DNA of 64,000 nucleotides, taken from contig JAHBXY010000014.1 in assembly GCA_019636275.1 (NCBI GenBank), forward strand, positions 1 to 64,000, in the 5' to 3' direction. The position numbers and the translations under genes were made by a program. This document shows, in pieces, positions 34,093 through 43,818 of the stretch. Each line of letters begins with the position of its first letter. Positions within the stretch are counted from its first letter, which is position 1. Source of the DNA: Planctomycetota bacterium. Lineage in GTDB: Bacteria; Planctomycetota; J058. Under the pieces are notes generated by a model. It made no database searches and was not told where the DNA came from. It worked only from the letters and a program-made list of their open reading frames with translations.

Positions 34093-35343
34093 ATGTCCAG
34101 CACGCTCGACCCAGCCCAGCGCGTCGTCATCACCGGCGTCGGCCTGACGTCCCCCAACGGCGACACGCTCGCGGAGTTCAGGAAGAACCTCCTCGAGGGG
34201 CGCTCGGGCGTCGAGGACTACGACATCCGCTACATCGGCAAGACCCACGCCGGGGTGTGCCACTTCGACCCGCTGAAGTACCAGAAGAAGAAGATGCTCC
34301 GCGTCGGCACGCGGGCGGGCTCGGTGGCGATCTACTGCGCGCAGGAGGCCGTGCGCGACGCCGGCCTCGACCTCGACCAGGTCGACCGCCACCGCGTGGG
34401 CGTCTACCTCGGCGTCACCGAGCACGGCAACGTCGAGACCGAGAACGAGGTCCACGAGCTCTCGAAGTACGACTACGACACGAAGTACTGGTCGCACCAC
34501 CACAACCCGCGCACCGTGGCCAACAACCCGGCGGGCGAGGTGACGATCAGCATGGGGATCCCGGGGCCCCACTACACGATCGGCGCCGCCTGCGCGGCCG
34601 GCAACGCGGGCCTCATCCAGGGCCTGCAGATGCTGCGCCTGGGCGAGGTCGACGTGGCGCTGTCGGGCGGGATCTCCGAGGCGATCCACACCTTCGGGAT
34701 CTTCGCCAGCTTCAAGGCGCAGGGCGCGCTCGCCGTCCACGCCGACCCGACCAAGGCCAGCCGGCCGTTCGACCGGTCGCGCAACGGGATCGTCGTCTCC
34801 GAGGGCGGCGCGGTCTACGTGCTCGAGACGCTGGCGCGCGCGAAGGCGCGCGGGGCGCGGATCCTGGGCGAGATCGTCGGCTACCACATGAACTCGGACG
34901 CGCTCGACTTCGTGCTCCCGCACCCGGAGCGCCAGGGCGAGTGCATGCGCAAGGCGCTCGAGCGCGCGCGCCTCAACCCCGAGGACGTGGACATCGTCAA
35001 CACGCACGCGACGGCCACGCCGCGCGGCGACGTGCAGGAGTGCGAGGCGGTCCGCACCATCTGGAAGGACGACCCCACCGTCTACGTGAACAACACGAAG
35101 AGCTTCATCGGTCACGCCATGGGCGCGGCCGGGGCGCTCGAGCTGGCGGGCAACCTGCCGTCGTTCGAGGACGGCGTCGTCCACCCCACGATCAACGTCG
35201 ACGAGCTCGACCCCGAGTGCGCGCTGGCCGGCCTCGTGCTCAACCAGCCGCGCGAGGTGGGCAAGGTCGACGTCATCCTCAACAACAGCTTCGGAATGCT
35301 CGGCATCAACTCGGCGGTCGTCGTTCGACGGTTCGTTGGTTAG
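34093..35343 (+). CDS. FabF-like beta-ketoacyl-ACP synthase
   Basis: 416 residues. ATG 34093 is chosen because the KAS fold starts at once (AQRVVITGVGLTSPNGD); upstream codons lie in the repeat region. Catalytic Cys167 in GAACAAGNAG, His305 in NTHATATPRGD, Lys336 in NTKSFIGH and His341 in the same motif give the Cys-His-His set of condensing enzymes that extend acyl-ACP with malonyl-ACP. The motif spellings differ from housekeeping FabF (TACAS, NAHGTST), which marks a specialised branch. First gene of a six-gene operon with ACP, two desaturase-like flavoproteins, FabZ and FabI. Divergent from the ole operon. Confidence 0.9.
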   Translation: MSSTLDPAQRVVITGVGLTSPNGDTLAEFRKNLLEGRSGVEDYDIRYIGKTHAGVCHFDPLKYQKKKMLRVGTRAGSVAIYCAQEAVRDAGLDLDQVDRHRVGVYLGVTEHGNVETENEVHELSKYDYDTKYWSHHHNPRTVANNPAGEVTISMGIPGPHYTIGAACAAGNAGLIQGLQMLRLGEVDVALSGGISEAIHTFGIFASFKAQGALAVHADPTKASRPFDRSRNGIVVSEGGAVYVLETLARAKARGARILGEIVGYHMNSDALDFVLPHPERQGECMRKALERARLNPEDVDIVNTHATATPRGDVQECEAVRTIWKDDPTVYVNNTKSFIGHAMGAAGALELAGNLPSFEDGVVHPTINVDELDPECALAGLVLNQPREVGKVDVILNNSFGMLGINSAVVVRRFVG

Positions 35344-35362
35344 CGAGCGAGGAGTCTTTCGC

Positions 35363-35614
35363 GTGCAGGCTACGGACATCTCCCAGGCGATCCTGGACAT
35401 CATCGCGTCGATCGCGCCGGACGAGGACCTCAGCGACGTGAAGCCGAGCGTCCGGCTCCGCGACCAGCTCGACCTCGACTCGATGGACTTCCTCGACATC
35501 GTCATGGAGCTGCGCAAGCGCTACGGCGTCGAGGTCCCCGAGGAGGACTACCCGAAGCTGGCGACGCTCGACAGCTGCGTCGAGTACCTGACCCCCCTCA
35601 TGGCCGGCAAGTAG
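35363..35614 (+). CDS. Acyl carrier protein
   Basis: 83 residues from GTG 35363, which has GAGGAG nine bases upstream; 19 bases after the synthase stop. Ser40 in QLDLDSMDFLDIVMEL is the phosphopantetheine site (DSM instead of DSL). Short acidic four-helix pattern typical of ACP; IASIAPDEDLSDVKPSVRL and DYPKLATLDSCVEYL flank it. Gene order ties it to the synthase, and it presumably carries the chain for this pathway alone, separate from the housekeeping ACP. Confidence 0.93.
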   Translation: MQATDISQAILDIIASIAPDEDLSDVKPSVRLRDQLDLDSMDFLDIVMELRKRYGVEVPEEDYPKLATLDSCVEYLTPLMAGK

Positions 35615-35640
35615 CCGACCGCCCGGGGTCTCCACGCACG

Positions 35641-35684
35641 GGGGTGCAGCCCGACGCGGTGCGCCGCGGCGGCGGCTGCGCCCC
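35641..35684 (+). other. Hairpin between ACP and first flavoprotein gene
   Basis: GGGGTGCAGCC (35641) pairs with GGCTGCGCCCC (35674) with one G-U. It lies within the 91-base gap between ACP and the flavoprotein, so it could be an RNA processing site or attenuator that raises ACP output. Confidence 0.4.
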
Positions 35685-35705
35685 CGGCTGGTTTCAGGGA
35701 CAGCC

Positions 35706-37161
35706 ATGGCGCGGTACGACGCGATCATCATCGGCGCGGGGATGTCCGGCCTCTCGGCCGGCATCCGCCTGGCGATGTTCGACAAGAAGGTGCTCATCCT
35801 CGAGCGCCACAACATCCCCGGCGGGCTGAACTCCTACTACCACAAGAAGGGCCGCCCCTTCGACGTGGGGCTGCACGCGCTCACCAACTACGCGCCGAAG
35901 AACGCGCGCGGGGCGCCCTTGACGAAGCTCCTGCGCCAGCTGCGCATCCCGTGGGACGCCCTGCGCCTGTGCGAGCAGCACGGCTCGGAGGTGCGCTTCC
36001 CCGACGTGCGGCTGCGCTTCACCAACGACTTCGAGGTCCTGCGCCAGCAGGTCCACGCCGCCTTCCCGCACGCCGCCGACCGCTTCGACGCGTTCGTGCG
36101 CTTCGTGCGCGAGTACGACGACGTCTCGCTCGACGCGCCGCAGGTGGCCGCGCGCCCGGTGCTCGAGGAGAAGCTCGGCGACCCGCTGCTCATCGAGATG
36201 CTCTTCTGCCCCGTCATGCTCTACGGCTCGGCCGTCGAGGACGACATGGAGCTTGGGCAGTTCTGCACCATGTTCAAGAGCATCTTCCTCGAGGGCTTCG
36301 CGCGCCCCGAGGGGGGCGTGCGCACGATCATCAAGCTCCTGCGCGACAAGTACCTCGAGCTGGGCGGCGAGCTGAAGATGAAGCGCGGCGTGCGCCGGAT
36401 CCTCGAGGAGGACGGGCGCGTCACGGGCGTCGAGGTGGAGAAGGTCACGGGCGCCGACGCCCACGTCGAGGCGCTCCCGCCGGGCGAGGACGCCGTCCTC
36501 GAGGCGCCGGTGGTGATCTCGTCGGCCGGCTACCTCGAGACCCTGGCCCTGATCGAGGGCGCCACGCGGCCGACCGACGACGAGTTCCCGGTCGGCAAGC
36601 TCTCCTACATGGAGACGATCCTCGTCCTCGACCGCCAGCCGCGCGACCTGGGGATCGACCAGACGATCGTCTTCTTCAACGACTCGCCGCGGTTCCACTA
36701 CCGCGCCGCCGAGGACTACGCCGACCTGCGCTCGGGCGTGATCTGCGCATCGAACAACTTCGCGCACGTCACCGACCCGCTCCCCGAGGGGATCCTGCGC
36801 GTGACGAGCCTGGCCTCGTGGGACCGCTGGAGCGCGCTCGCGCGCCCCGAGCCCTACGCGAGCGTCAAGCAGCGCTGGCACGACGCGCAGGTGGACGCCC
36901 TCCTGCGCTACGTGCCCGACGTGCGCCCGAACGTGGTCTTCTCCGACTGCTTCACCCCGCGCACCGTGCACCACTTCACGCGGCACCTGCGGGGCGCGAT
37001 CTACGGCGCCCCGAAGAAGGTCCGCACCGGCCTCACGCCGCTCAACGGCCTGTTCATCTGCGGCACCGACCAGGGCTTCCTGGGGATCATCGGGAGCATG
37101 CTCTCGGGGATCTCCATCGCGAACGCCCGCGTCCTGCAGCCCGCCGCCCAGGGAGCCTCGC

Positions 37162-37175
<14 letters not shown>
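35706..37175 (+). CDS. Phytoene-desaturase-like FAD oxidoreductase (first of two)
   Basis: 489 residues from ATG 35706. N-terminal dinucleotide motif [17 protein letters not shown] and the [13 protein letters not shown] loop; C-terminal FAD motif [18 protein letters not shown], as in CrtI-type desaturases and isomerases. No carotenoid synthase gene is in the window, and the ACP/FabZ/FabI neighbours point to an acyl chain rather than a carotenoid. CrtI-like proteins also occur among candidate ladderane genes of anammox planctomycetes. A role in desaturating or isomerising acyl-ACP is inferred. Its last 14 bases overlap the next gene in another frame. Confidence 0.85.
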
Positions 37176-38615
<1,440 letters not shown>

Positions 38616-38619
<4 letters not shown>

Positions 38620-39047
38620 CGCTGGAGCGCGTCACGGCGTCGATCCCGCACCGGCCGCCGTTCCTGTGGGTCGACGAGGTCGTCGAGCAGACCGAGGCGG
38701 CGATCCGCACGACCAAGCGCGTGGCGCCGGAGGAGCCCTTCTTCCAGGGCCACTACCCCGACTTCCCCATCACGCCCGGCGTGCTCGTGCTCGAGGCGAT
38801 CTTCCAGGCCGGCGCGATCCTGCTCTCGGAGCGGGCGAGGAGCGCCGCGGGCAAGATCCCCGTCATGACCAAGATCCAGGACGCGCGCTTCAAGAGCATG
38901 GTCCGGCCCGGCGACGTCCTCGAGGTCGAGGTCACGCTCGACGACTTCCTCGAGCCGCTGTTCCACCTGTCCGGCAAGGCCAAGGTGAACGGCAAGCTGG
39001 CGGCGAGCACGAAGTTCGCGTGCGCGCTGGCGCCCAAGCCCGAATAG
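38616..39047 (+). CDS. fabZ: FabZ-like 3-hydroxyacyl-ACP dehydratase
   Basis: 143 residues from GTG 38616, overlapping the previous stop (GTGA). Hot-dog fold with [13 protein letters not shown], the active His46 in [20 protein letters not shown] and Glu60. It removes water from 3-hydroxyacyl-ACP to give trans-2-enoyl-ACP; some FabZ-type enzymes also isomerise the double bond. In this operon it sits between the flavoproteins and the enoyl reductase, the place expected in an iterative fatty-acid cycle. No FabG ketoreductase is in the operon, so that step must be supplied by another locus. Confidence 0.93.
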
Positions 39048-39053
39048 GGAGCA

Positions 39054-39075
39054 GCGGCGCAGCCCGCTGCGCCGC
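39054..39075 (+). other. Perfect 9-base hairpin between fabZ and fabI
   Basis: GCGGCGCAG at 39054 and CTGCGCCGC at 39067 around a CCCG loop. No T-run. Like the hairpin at 35641, it interrupts an otherwise tight operon. Confidence 0.45.
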
Positions 39076-39095
39076 CTGCCCCAGGAGCCTCCCGG

Positions 39096-39914
39096 ATGCC
39101 CGCCGACTTCCTGCAGCTCGACGGCAAGACCGTCCTCATCATGGGCCTCGCCAACAAGAAGAGCGTCGCCTGGCACGCGGGCCAGGTGCTGCGCGAGGCC
39201 GGGGCGAAGCTCATCTGGTCGGTGCGCACGCCCGAGCGCCGCGACGAGGCGCTGAAGAAGCTCGTCGCGCCGGGCGAGCCCGTGCTCGTCTGCGACGTCG
39301 AGCGCCAGGAGGAGATCGACCGCCTCGCGGCCGAGGTCCGTGGCCACACCGACGCGCTGCACGGCCTCGTCCACTCCATGGCCTTCGCCAACTACTCGCA
39401 GGGCGCGGTCGCGTTCGACGCGACCGTCCGCGCGGACTTCCTCCAGGCGGTGAACATCTCCTGCTTCTCGCTGATCGCCGCCGCGCACGCCCTGCGGCCG
39501 CTGTTCGCGCGCGACGCGTCGGTCGTGACGATCTCGATCTCGACCACGACCATGGCCGCGCAGAACTACGGCTACATGGCCCCGATCAAGGCGGCGCTCG
39601 ACTCGTCGATCGTGTTCCTGGCCAAGGCCTTCGGCGAGCAGCGCGTGCGCTTCAACGCCGTGCAGCCGGGCCTGCTCAAGACCAAGGCGTCGGCCGGGAT
39701 CCCCGACTACGTACCCGCCTACCTGTTCGCCGAGATGGCCACCCTGCGCCACGAGGCGCTCAAGACCGAGGAGGTCGCCTCGACGGTCGCCTTCCTCCTC
39801 TCGCCGCGCTCGAGCGGGATCAACGCGCAGGGCGTCGTGCTCGACGCCGGCATGTCGTCGAACTACTTCGACCCGGAGATCGTCAAGCGCGCGACCGAGG
39901 TGCGCCGGGGCTGA
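39096..39914 (+). CDS. fabI: FabI-like enoyl-ACP reductase
   Basis: 272 residues. ATG 39096 follows CAGGAGCCTCCCGG. Short-chain dehydrogenase fold with the FabI-type nucleotide motif [13 protein letters not shown] and the Tyr-x6-Lys active site in [28 protein letters not shown] is the substrate-lid region. It reduces trans-2-enoyl-ACP with NAD(P)H, completing each elongation cycle. Last gene of the operon, meeting the minus-strand membrane gene tail to tail after 9 bases. Whether it acts on all cycles or is skipped at chosen steps, leaving double bonds, is open. Confidence 0.93.
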   Translation: MPADFLQLDGKTVLIMGLANKKSVAWHAGQVLREAGAKLIWSVRTPERRDEALKKLVAPGEPVLVCDVERQEEIDRLAAEVRGHTDALHGLVHSMAFANYSQGAVAFDATVRADFLQAVNISCFSLIAAAHALRPLFARDASVVTISISTTTMAAQNYGYMAPIKAALDSSIVFLAKAFGEQRVRFNAVQPGLLKTKASAGIPDYVPAYLFAEMATLRHEALKTEEVASTVAFLLSPRSSGINAQGVVLDAGMSSNYFDPEIVKRATEVRRG

Positions 39915-39923
39915 GCCCGGGCC

Positions 39924-40625
39924 TCAGGCCGGCGCCGCGCCGCCGCGCTCGACCCGCGACGCCAGCCAGGCGTCGACCGGCGGCAGGAGCAGCGGCAACG
40001 CGTAAGGGTGGAGAAAGACGAACGTCTGCACGACCGGCCCGAGCCAGGGCGTGCTCACGAGCCAACCCACCTGCGGCAGGCCCACGAAGCCGCGCAGCGC
40101 CAGCGCCATGGCCAGGAGCGACGCGGGCAGGGCCACGGCGACCTGGCCCGCGGGGCGGAGCGCGAACAAGCGCGCGAGCGCGACGGCGGCGTGCGGCGCG
40201 GCGAAGGCCACGAGCGCCGCGCGCGCCTCGCTCCACTCGCCGGCGACCGCGAGGAGCCCGCGCCCCGACACGCCCATGGCCGCATCGAGGTCCACGCCCC
40301 GGCCGAGGGCGAAGGCGTAGCTCACCTGGCCGTGCGCGGCGAGGAGCCCGAGCGCCGCCAGGGGCCCGCACGCCACCCCGGCCGCGAGCCACACGAGCGG
40401 CGGGCGGCCGCGGGCCCACGCGATCACGACCTCCACCGGCGCCGCGACGAGCCCGAGGAGGGCCACGAAGAGGGCGTCCCAGCGCCCCGTCGTGGCCACG
40501 GCCTCGCGCCCGAACCAGCAGAGGACCAGCAGGCCCACGGCCAGGAGGTTGAGGGCTGTCACGCACGCGCCGCGGAGCGCGGCCCGCCGGAGGCCTGGAG
40601 GCAGGGTCGGGAGTTGGAACGGCAT
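39924..40625 (-). CDS. Polytopic membrane protein of unknown function
   Basis: 233 residues from ATG 40625. About five hydrophobic helices: residues 18-42, 49-68, 76-96, 135-160 and 165-185, with another weak one near 200-220 and a basic C-terminus. The loop SGRGLLAVAGEWSEARAAL is the only clear soluble piece. No family recognised. Convergent with fabI; no evidence links it to the lipid locus beyond position. Confidence 0.7.
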   Translation of the reverse strand: MPFQLPTLPPGLRRAALRGACVTALNLLAVGLLVLCWFGREAVATTGRWDALFVALLGLVAAPVEVVIAWARGRPPLVWLAAGVACGPLAALGLLAAHGQVSYAFALGRGVDLDAAMGVSGRGLLAVAGEWSEARAALVAFAAPHAAVALARLFALRPAGQVAVALPASLLAMALALRGFVGLPQVGWLVSTPWLGPVVQTFVFLHPYALPLLLPPVDAWLASRVERGGAAPA

Positions 40626-41216
40626 CTCCGAGACCTACGGAGCGGACCCGGTGCTGCGCCATCGTCGAGCGGGAGGCCGTGCGTGTGACGAGCAGGGCCC
40701 TGCCCACGGCGCCGGCCGGCCTTGCAGGCCGGGCGTTCGCAGCAAGAGCGTCAGGCGAGGCCGAGGAGGGCCGGGCGTGTCGGCGCGAAGGCGAGCGACG
40801 GCGGCCTCATGGCGCCGAGCGAGCCTGAGCGCCGAAGCGCCCGCCATCCTCGGCCGCAGCCGCGATAAAGAGAACCGCGCCGGCCCTGCGCGTCGGCGGG
40901 GCTCGTCACGCCCGAGTTGGGCGTTTCCGACCCCCGCATTCGCGTCGAACCGGCGCGGCTGGGCTGTCTGGACCCGAGGGTCCGTCGACGCTCAGGCGGA
41001 CAGCCACCTCATCGACAGGTAGCAACTACACATATTGGATCGACCTCCTTTCGCATCGCGGTTCGCACCTCGGCCACCGCCCCTACCAGGACGGCTCCGA
41101 GCCCAGGGAACCCCTCGGGCCACGTTCGCCCGAGACGAGGGCCGGGACGCGGGTGGCGCCCCGAGCCCCTATTGAATCACCTGGGACCGGGTCGCGCTCG
41201 TACGAACGTGAGCCGC
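40626..41216. other. Long intergenic region with short palindromes and no supported gene
   Basis: About 590 bases whose base composition is milder than the surroundings in places. It holds the palindromes GCCGGCCTTGCAGGCCGG (40718) and GGACCCGAGGGTCC (40972) and the 16S-3'-end-like stretch at 41015. No frame gives protein with a start, ribosome site and plausible composition, apart from a 13-codon frame on the minus strand (40992-41033). Confidence 0.5.
41015..41053 (+). other. Sequence resembling the 3' end of 16S rRNA; strong ribosome site on the other strand
   Basis: ACAGGTAGCAACTA, then TTGGATCGACCTCCTTTCG, recalls the end of 16S rRNA (ACAAGGTAGCCGTA ... TGGATCACCTCCTTTC) with one inserted G and a shortened middle. 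Read on the minus strand the same bases give AAAGGAGGT placed before ATG 41033, which starts a 13-codon frame with two Cys. Either a decayed rRNA fragment or a leader peptide. Confidence 0.35.
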
Positions 41217-41245
41217 CCGCGCCGCGCGCTCATGGCGCGGCGCGG
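41217..41245 (-). terminator. Hairpin downstream of the DUF5989 gene
   Basis: CCGCGCCGCG (41217) pairs perfectly with CGCGGCGCGG (41236) around a 9-base loop, 17 bases after the stop of the minus-strand gene at 41262. No T-run. Confidence 0.5.
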
Positions 41246-41261
41246 CGTGAGCGGCGCAACG

Positions 41262-41471
41262 CTAGAAGATCGTGTAGATGAACGGCGCGATCGCGGACCC
41301 CTCGGCGAAGATGATCACCGCCGAGAGCAGCAGCAGGACGAGGAGGAGCGGGGCGAGCCACCACTTCTTCTCCTCCTTCAGGAAGAGGATGAACTCCCCG
41401 AAGATCGAGTCGGAGACCTCGCCCTCCTGGTCCGGCGTCGGACCCGCGTCGATCGGCTTCTCATCCCCCAT
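41262..41471 (-). CDS. DUF5989 small membrane protein
   Basis: 69 residues. ATG 41471 has AGGAGG upstream. The acidic start is followed by FLKEEKKWWLAPLLLVLLLL and the hallmark end AVIIFAEGSAIAPFIYTIF. In DUF5989 proteins the KKWW pair, one long helix and the APFIYTLF-type end are conserved. They usually accompany SxtJ-like and carbamoyltransferase genes; none is here. Function unknown. Single gene with its own terminator hairpin. Confidence 0.85.
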   Translation of the reverse strand: MGDEKPIDAGPTPDQEGEVSDSIFGEFILFLKEEKKWWLAPLLLVLLLLSAVIIFAEGSAIAPFIYTIF

Positions 41472-41644
41472 CGCGTCCTCCTGGAGTGCGGCGGATCTTA
41501 CGGGCAACGCCGGCGGAAGTCCATAGAAGGCGCTCCGTTGGCTGCCTCCGCCGGGGTGTCGCGTGGCCGAGCGGAATCGCCGCTGCTAGGCTGAATCTCG
41601 TGAATAGCCCGCATAGACCCCGCGTTCCCCAGGGACGGTGACCC

Positions 41645-42664
41645 ATGCGTAGCGACCTCGTCCTGCGGGCCATCGCTCTCGTGGGAGTGTTGGCCCTCCC
41701 AGGTATCGCCTCGGCCCAGACGCCCCCACGAGGGGACGACGGCCCACCCTTCCGTGTCCCGAACGACCAGGTCGACGACGAGCTCGACCGGTCGCTCCGA
41801 CAGGAGTTCGACGAGGACCACCCGGCCCCGCCGCCGCTCGGCGACGCAGCCCCGGCGGGTCCGCGCAAGCAGGACGACGACGACCGCCTGCGCTTGCGCC
41901 TGGGCGGGTTCGCCGCCCACTACTACGCGCAGCTCCAGAGCGTGCGCCTCTCCTACCGGGAGGGCCTCAGCGGCGGCGGCGTGATCCGCCTCGACAAGAA
42001 CGACGCCGTCGCCGACTTCGACCCGTCGAACACCCAGCTCTACCGGGCGTGGTTCGACATCGGCCGCCACGTGTCGATCACGGGCGGGTTCTGGCGCGGC
42101 GTGTTCCGCTCCTCGGACCACGTCTCGACCCAGTCGTTCACCTTCGGCCGGACGACGTTCCTCGAGGGCGAGCGCATCGGCACGCGCGTCGAGGCCATGA
42201 CCGCCGACCTGGACCTCGTGCTCAAGCCGGTGAACAACCGCTGGTTCGAGATGGGCCTGCACATCGGCGCCCGCTACATGTTCTGGGAGTCGCAGCTCAC
42301 CAGCCGCAGCGACCCGTCGCGCGAGGAGCGCTCGCGGATCGAGGCGGCGGTGCCCGTGGTCGGCGCGTCGCTCGCCTTCCGGCCCCTGCGCTGGTTCGAG
42401 CTCTTCGCCCGCGGGCGCGTCGGCTACCTCGAGTACGACCGTCCGAGCCGTCGCGACGACTGGGGCTCGGTCGATGCCAAGGCCAAGGAGGCCCGCACGG
42501 CCGAGATCGACCTGGGCATGAAGTTCGTCATCAAGGAGACGATCGGCGTGATCGCCGGCTACCGCCTCGACCACCTGCGCCTCGAGCGCGAGGTCGAGGA
42601 GCGCACCGAGGGCGCCCGCGGCACGGTGCACGGGCTCTACGCCGGCCTGATCCTCCAGTTCTGA
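41645..42664 (+). CDS. Outer-membrane beta-barrel protein
   Basis: 339 residues from ATG 41645. The signal peptide ends at ASAQ near residue 25. An acidic, Pro-rich spacer of about 55 residues precedes alternating strands: RLRLRLGGFAAHYYAQLQSV, RAWFDIGRHVSITGGFW, TRVEAMTADLDLVLKPV, FEMGLHIGARYMFW, PVVGASLAFRPLRWFEL and IDLGMKFVIKETIGVIAGY. The last residue is Phe after GLYAGLILQF, the usual signal for barrel insertion. About 10-12 strands; substrate unknown. Its presence means the cell has an outer membrane. Single gene between its promoter (TAGGCT at 41587) and a strong terminator. Confidence 0.85.
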   Translation: MRSDLVLRAIALVGVLALPGIASAQTPPRGDDGPPFRVPNDQVDDELDRSLRQEFDEDHPAPPPLGDAAPAGPRKQDDDDRLRLRLGGFAAHYYAQLQSVRLSYREGLSGGGVIRLDKNDAVADFDPSNTQLYRAWFDIGRHVSITGGFWRGVFRSSDHVSTQSFTFGRTTFLEGERIGTRVEAMTADLDLVLKPVNNRWFEMGLHIGARYMFWESQLTSRSDPSREERSRIEAAVPVVGASLAFRPLRWFELFARGRVGYLEYDRPSRRDDWGSVDAKAKEARTAEIDLGMKFVIKETIGVIAGYRLDHLRLEREVEERTEGARGTVHGLYAGLILQF

Positions 42665-42711
42665 GAGTCACCACATCGTCGACCGCTCCGCCAGGAGCCG
42701 TCGACCGTGCG

Positions 42712-42754
42712 GCGCAGAGGACCGCCGGGGCCGAGGCCCCGCGGTCCTCTGCGC
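42712..42754. terminator. Strong bidirectional terminator hairpin
   Basis: A 20-base stem around a GAGG loop: GCGCAGAGGACCGCCGGGGC pairs with the following arm ending TCCTCTGCGC, with one mismatch. It lies between the converging barrel gene (ends 42664) and quinone oxidoreductase gene (ends 42773) and can serve both. Confidence 0.8.
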
Positions 42755-42772
42755 GTTCCGGAGCGCGTCACG

Positions 42773-43732
42773 TCACGCGACGGCGAGGACGACCTTCCCC
42801 ACGTGCTCGGAGCGCTCGACCACCCGGTGGGCCTCCTCGGCCGCCGTGATCGGCAGGACGCGGTCGACGACGACGCGCAGGTCCCCGTCGTCGAACAGCG
42901 GCCAGGCCCGCTCGCGGAAGCGCGCGATCAAGGCCGCCTTGCGCTCGGCGGGCAGGGCGCGCAGCGTGCTGCCGATCACGGTCAGGCGGCGCGCCAGGAG
43001 CGTCGCGAGCGGCAGCTCGCCCCGGGCGCCGCCCTGGAGGCCGATCACGACCAGGCGCCCGTCGTCGCGCAGGGCGTCGAGGTTGCGCGCCAGGTGGCTG
43101 GCCCCCAGGCAGTCGAGCACGAGGTGGGCGCCGCCCGCGGCGCGCAGGCGCGCGACGAAGTCGTCCTGCGTGTGGTCGACGAGGCCCACGGCGCCGAGGG
43201 CGGCGCAGGCCTCGAGCTTCCGGGCGCTCCCCGCCGTCACCCAGGGGTCGGCGCCGAGCGCGCGGGCGACCTGCACGGCGGCGGTGCCGACGCCGCCCGC
43301 CCCGCCGTGGATCAGGACGCGCTCGCCCGGGGCGAGGCGGCCCAGCTCGACGAGGTTCAGCCAGGCGGTGACGAACACCTCCATGAGCCCGCCGGCGGCG
43401 GGCAGCCCGACCGCCCGCGGCACGGGCAGGGCGTGGCGCGCGTCGACGGCGACCCGCTCGGCGTAGCCGCCGCCGGCGAGCAGCGCCATGACCTCGTCGC
43501 CGGGGCGCCAGCCGACGACGTCGCGGCCCACGGCCTCGACGAGGCCGGCCGCCTCGAGGCCGAGCACCGGGCTGGCCCCGGGCGGCGGCGGGTAGCGGCC
43601 GGCGCGCTGCAGGAGGTCGGCCCGGTTGACCGAGGTCGCGCGCACGCGCACGACGAGGTCGCCCGGGCCGTAGGCCGGGTCGTCGACCTCGCCCCAGCGC
43701 AACGCCGGCCCGTCGCACAGGATCGCCCGCAT
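42773..43732 (-). CDS. NAD(P)H:quinone oxidoreductase, PIG3-like (MDR superfamily)
   Basis: 319 residues. ATG 43732 follows GGGAGG. Zinc-free medium-chain reductase: VVRVRATSVNRADLLQRAGRYPPPPGASP near the start is the PIG3/quinone-reductase mark, then LGLEAAGLVEAVG and GDEVMALLAGGGYAERVAV. The nucleotide site is VLIHGGAGGVGTAAVQVARALGA. SAxKL in TAGSARKLEACAALGA and the closing VVERSEHVGKVVLAV fit too. No cysteine or histidine zinc ligands are present. It reduces quinones or related alpha,beta-unsaturated carbonyls with NADPH. Upstream gap holds a divergent promoter for the lipoprotein at 43819. Confidence 0.9.
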   Translation of the reverse strand: MRAILCDGPALRWGEVDDPAYGPGDLVVRVRATSVNRADLLQRAGRYPPPPGASPVLGLEAAGLVEAVGRDVVGWRPGDEVMALLAGGGYAERVAVDARHALPVPRAVGLPAAGGLMEVFVTAWLNLVELGRLAPGERVLIHGGAGGVGTAAVQVARALGADPWVTAGSARKLEACAALGAVGLVDHTQDDFVARLRAAGGAHLVLDCLGASHLARNLDALRDDGRLVVIGLQGGARGELPLATLLARRLTVIGSTLRALPAERKAALIARFRERAWPLFDDGDLRVVVDRVLPITAAEEAHRVVERSEHVGKVVLAVA

Positions 43733-43767
43733 GGTCCGCCTCCCCGGGCAGGTTCGCACGGCGGGGG

Positions 43768-43796
43768 TTCGACCGCCGCGGGGCTTCTCGTAGACT
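43768..43796 (+). promoter_or_regulatory. Candidate promoter TTCGAC-17-TAGACT for the lipoprotein gene
   Basis: TTCGAC at 43768 and TAGACT at 43791, 17 bases apart, with the -10 ending 22 bases before ATG 43819. Confidence 0.5.
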
Positions 43797-43818
43797 CCCC
43801 CCCCCACCGGAGGAGCCC

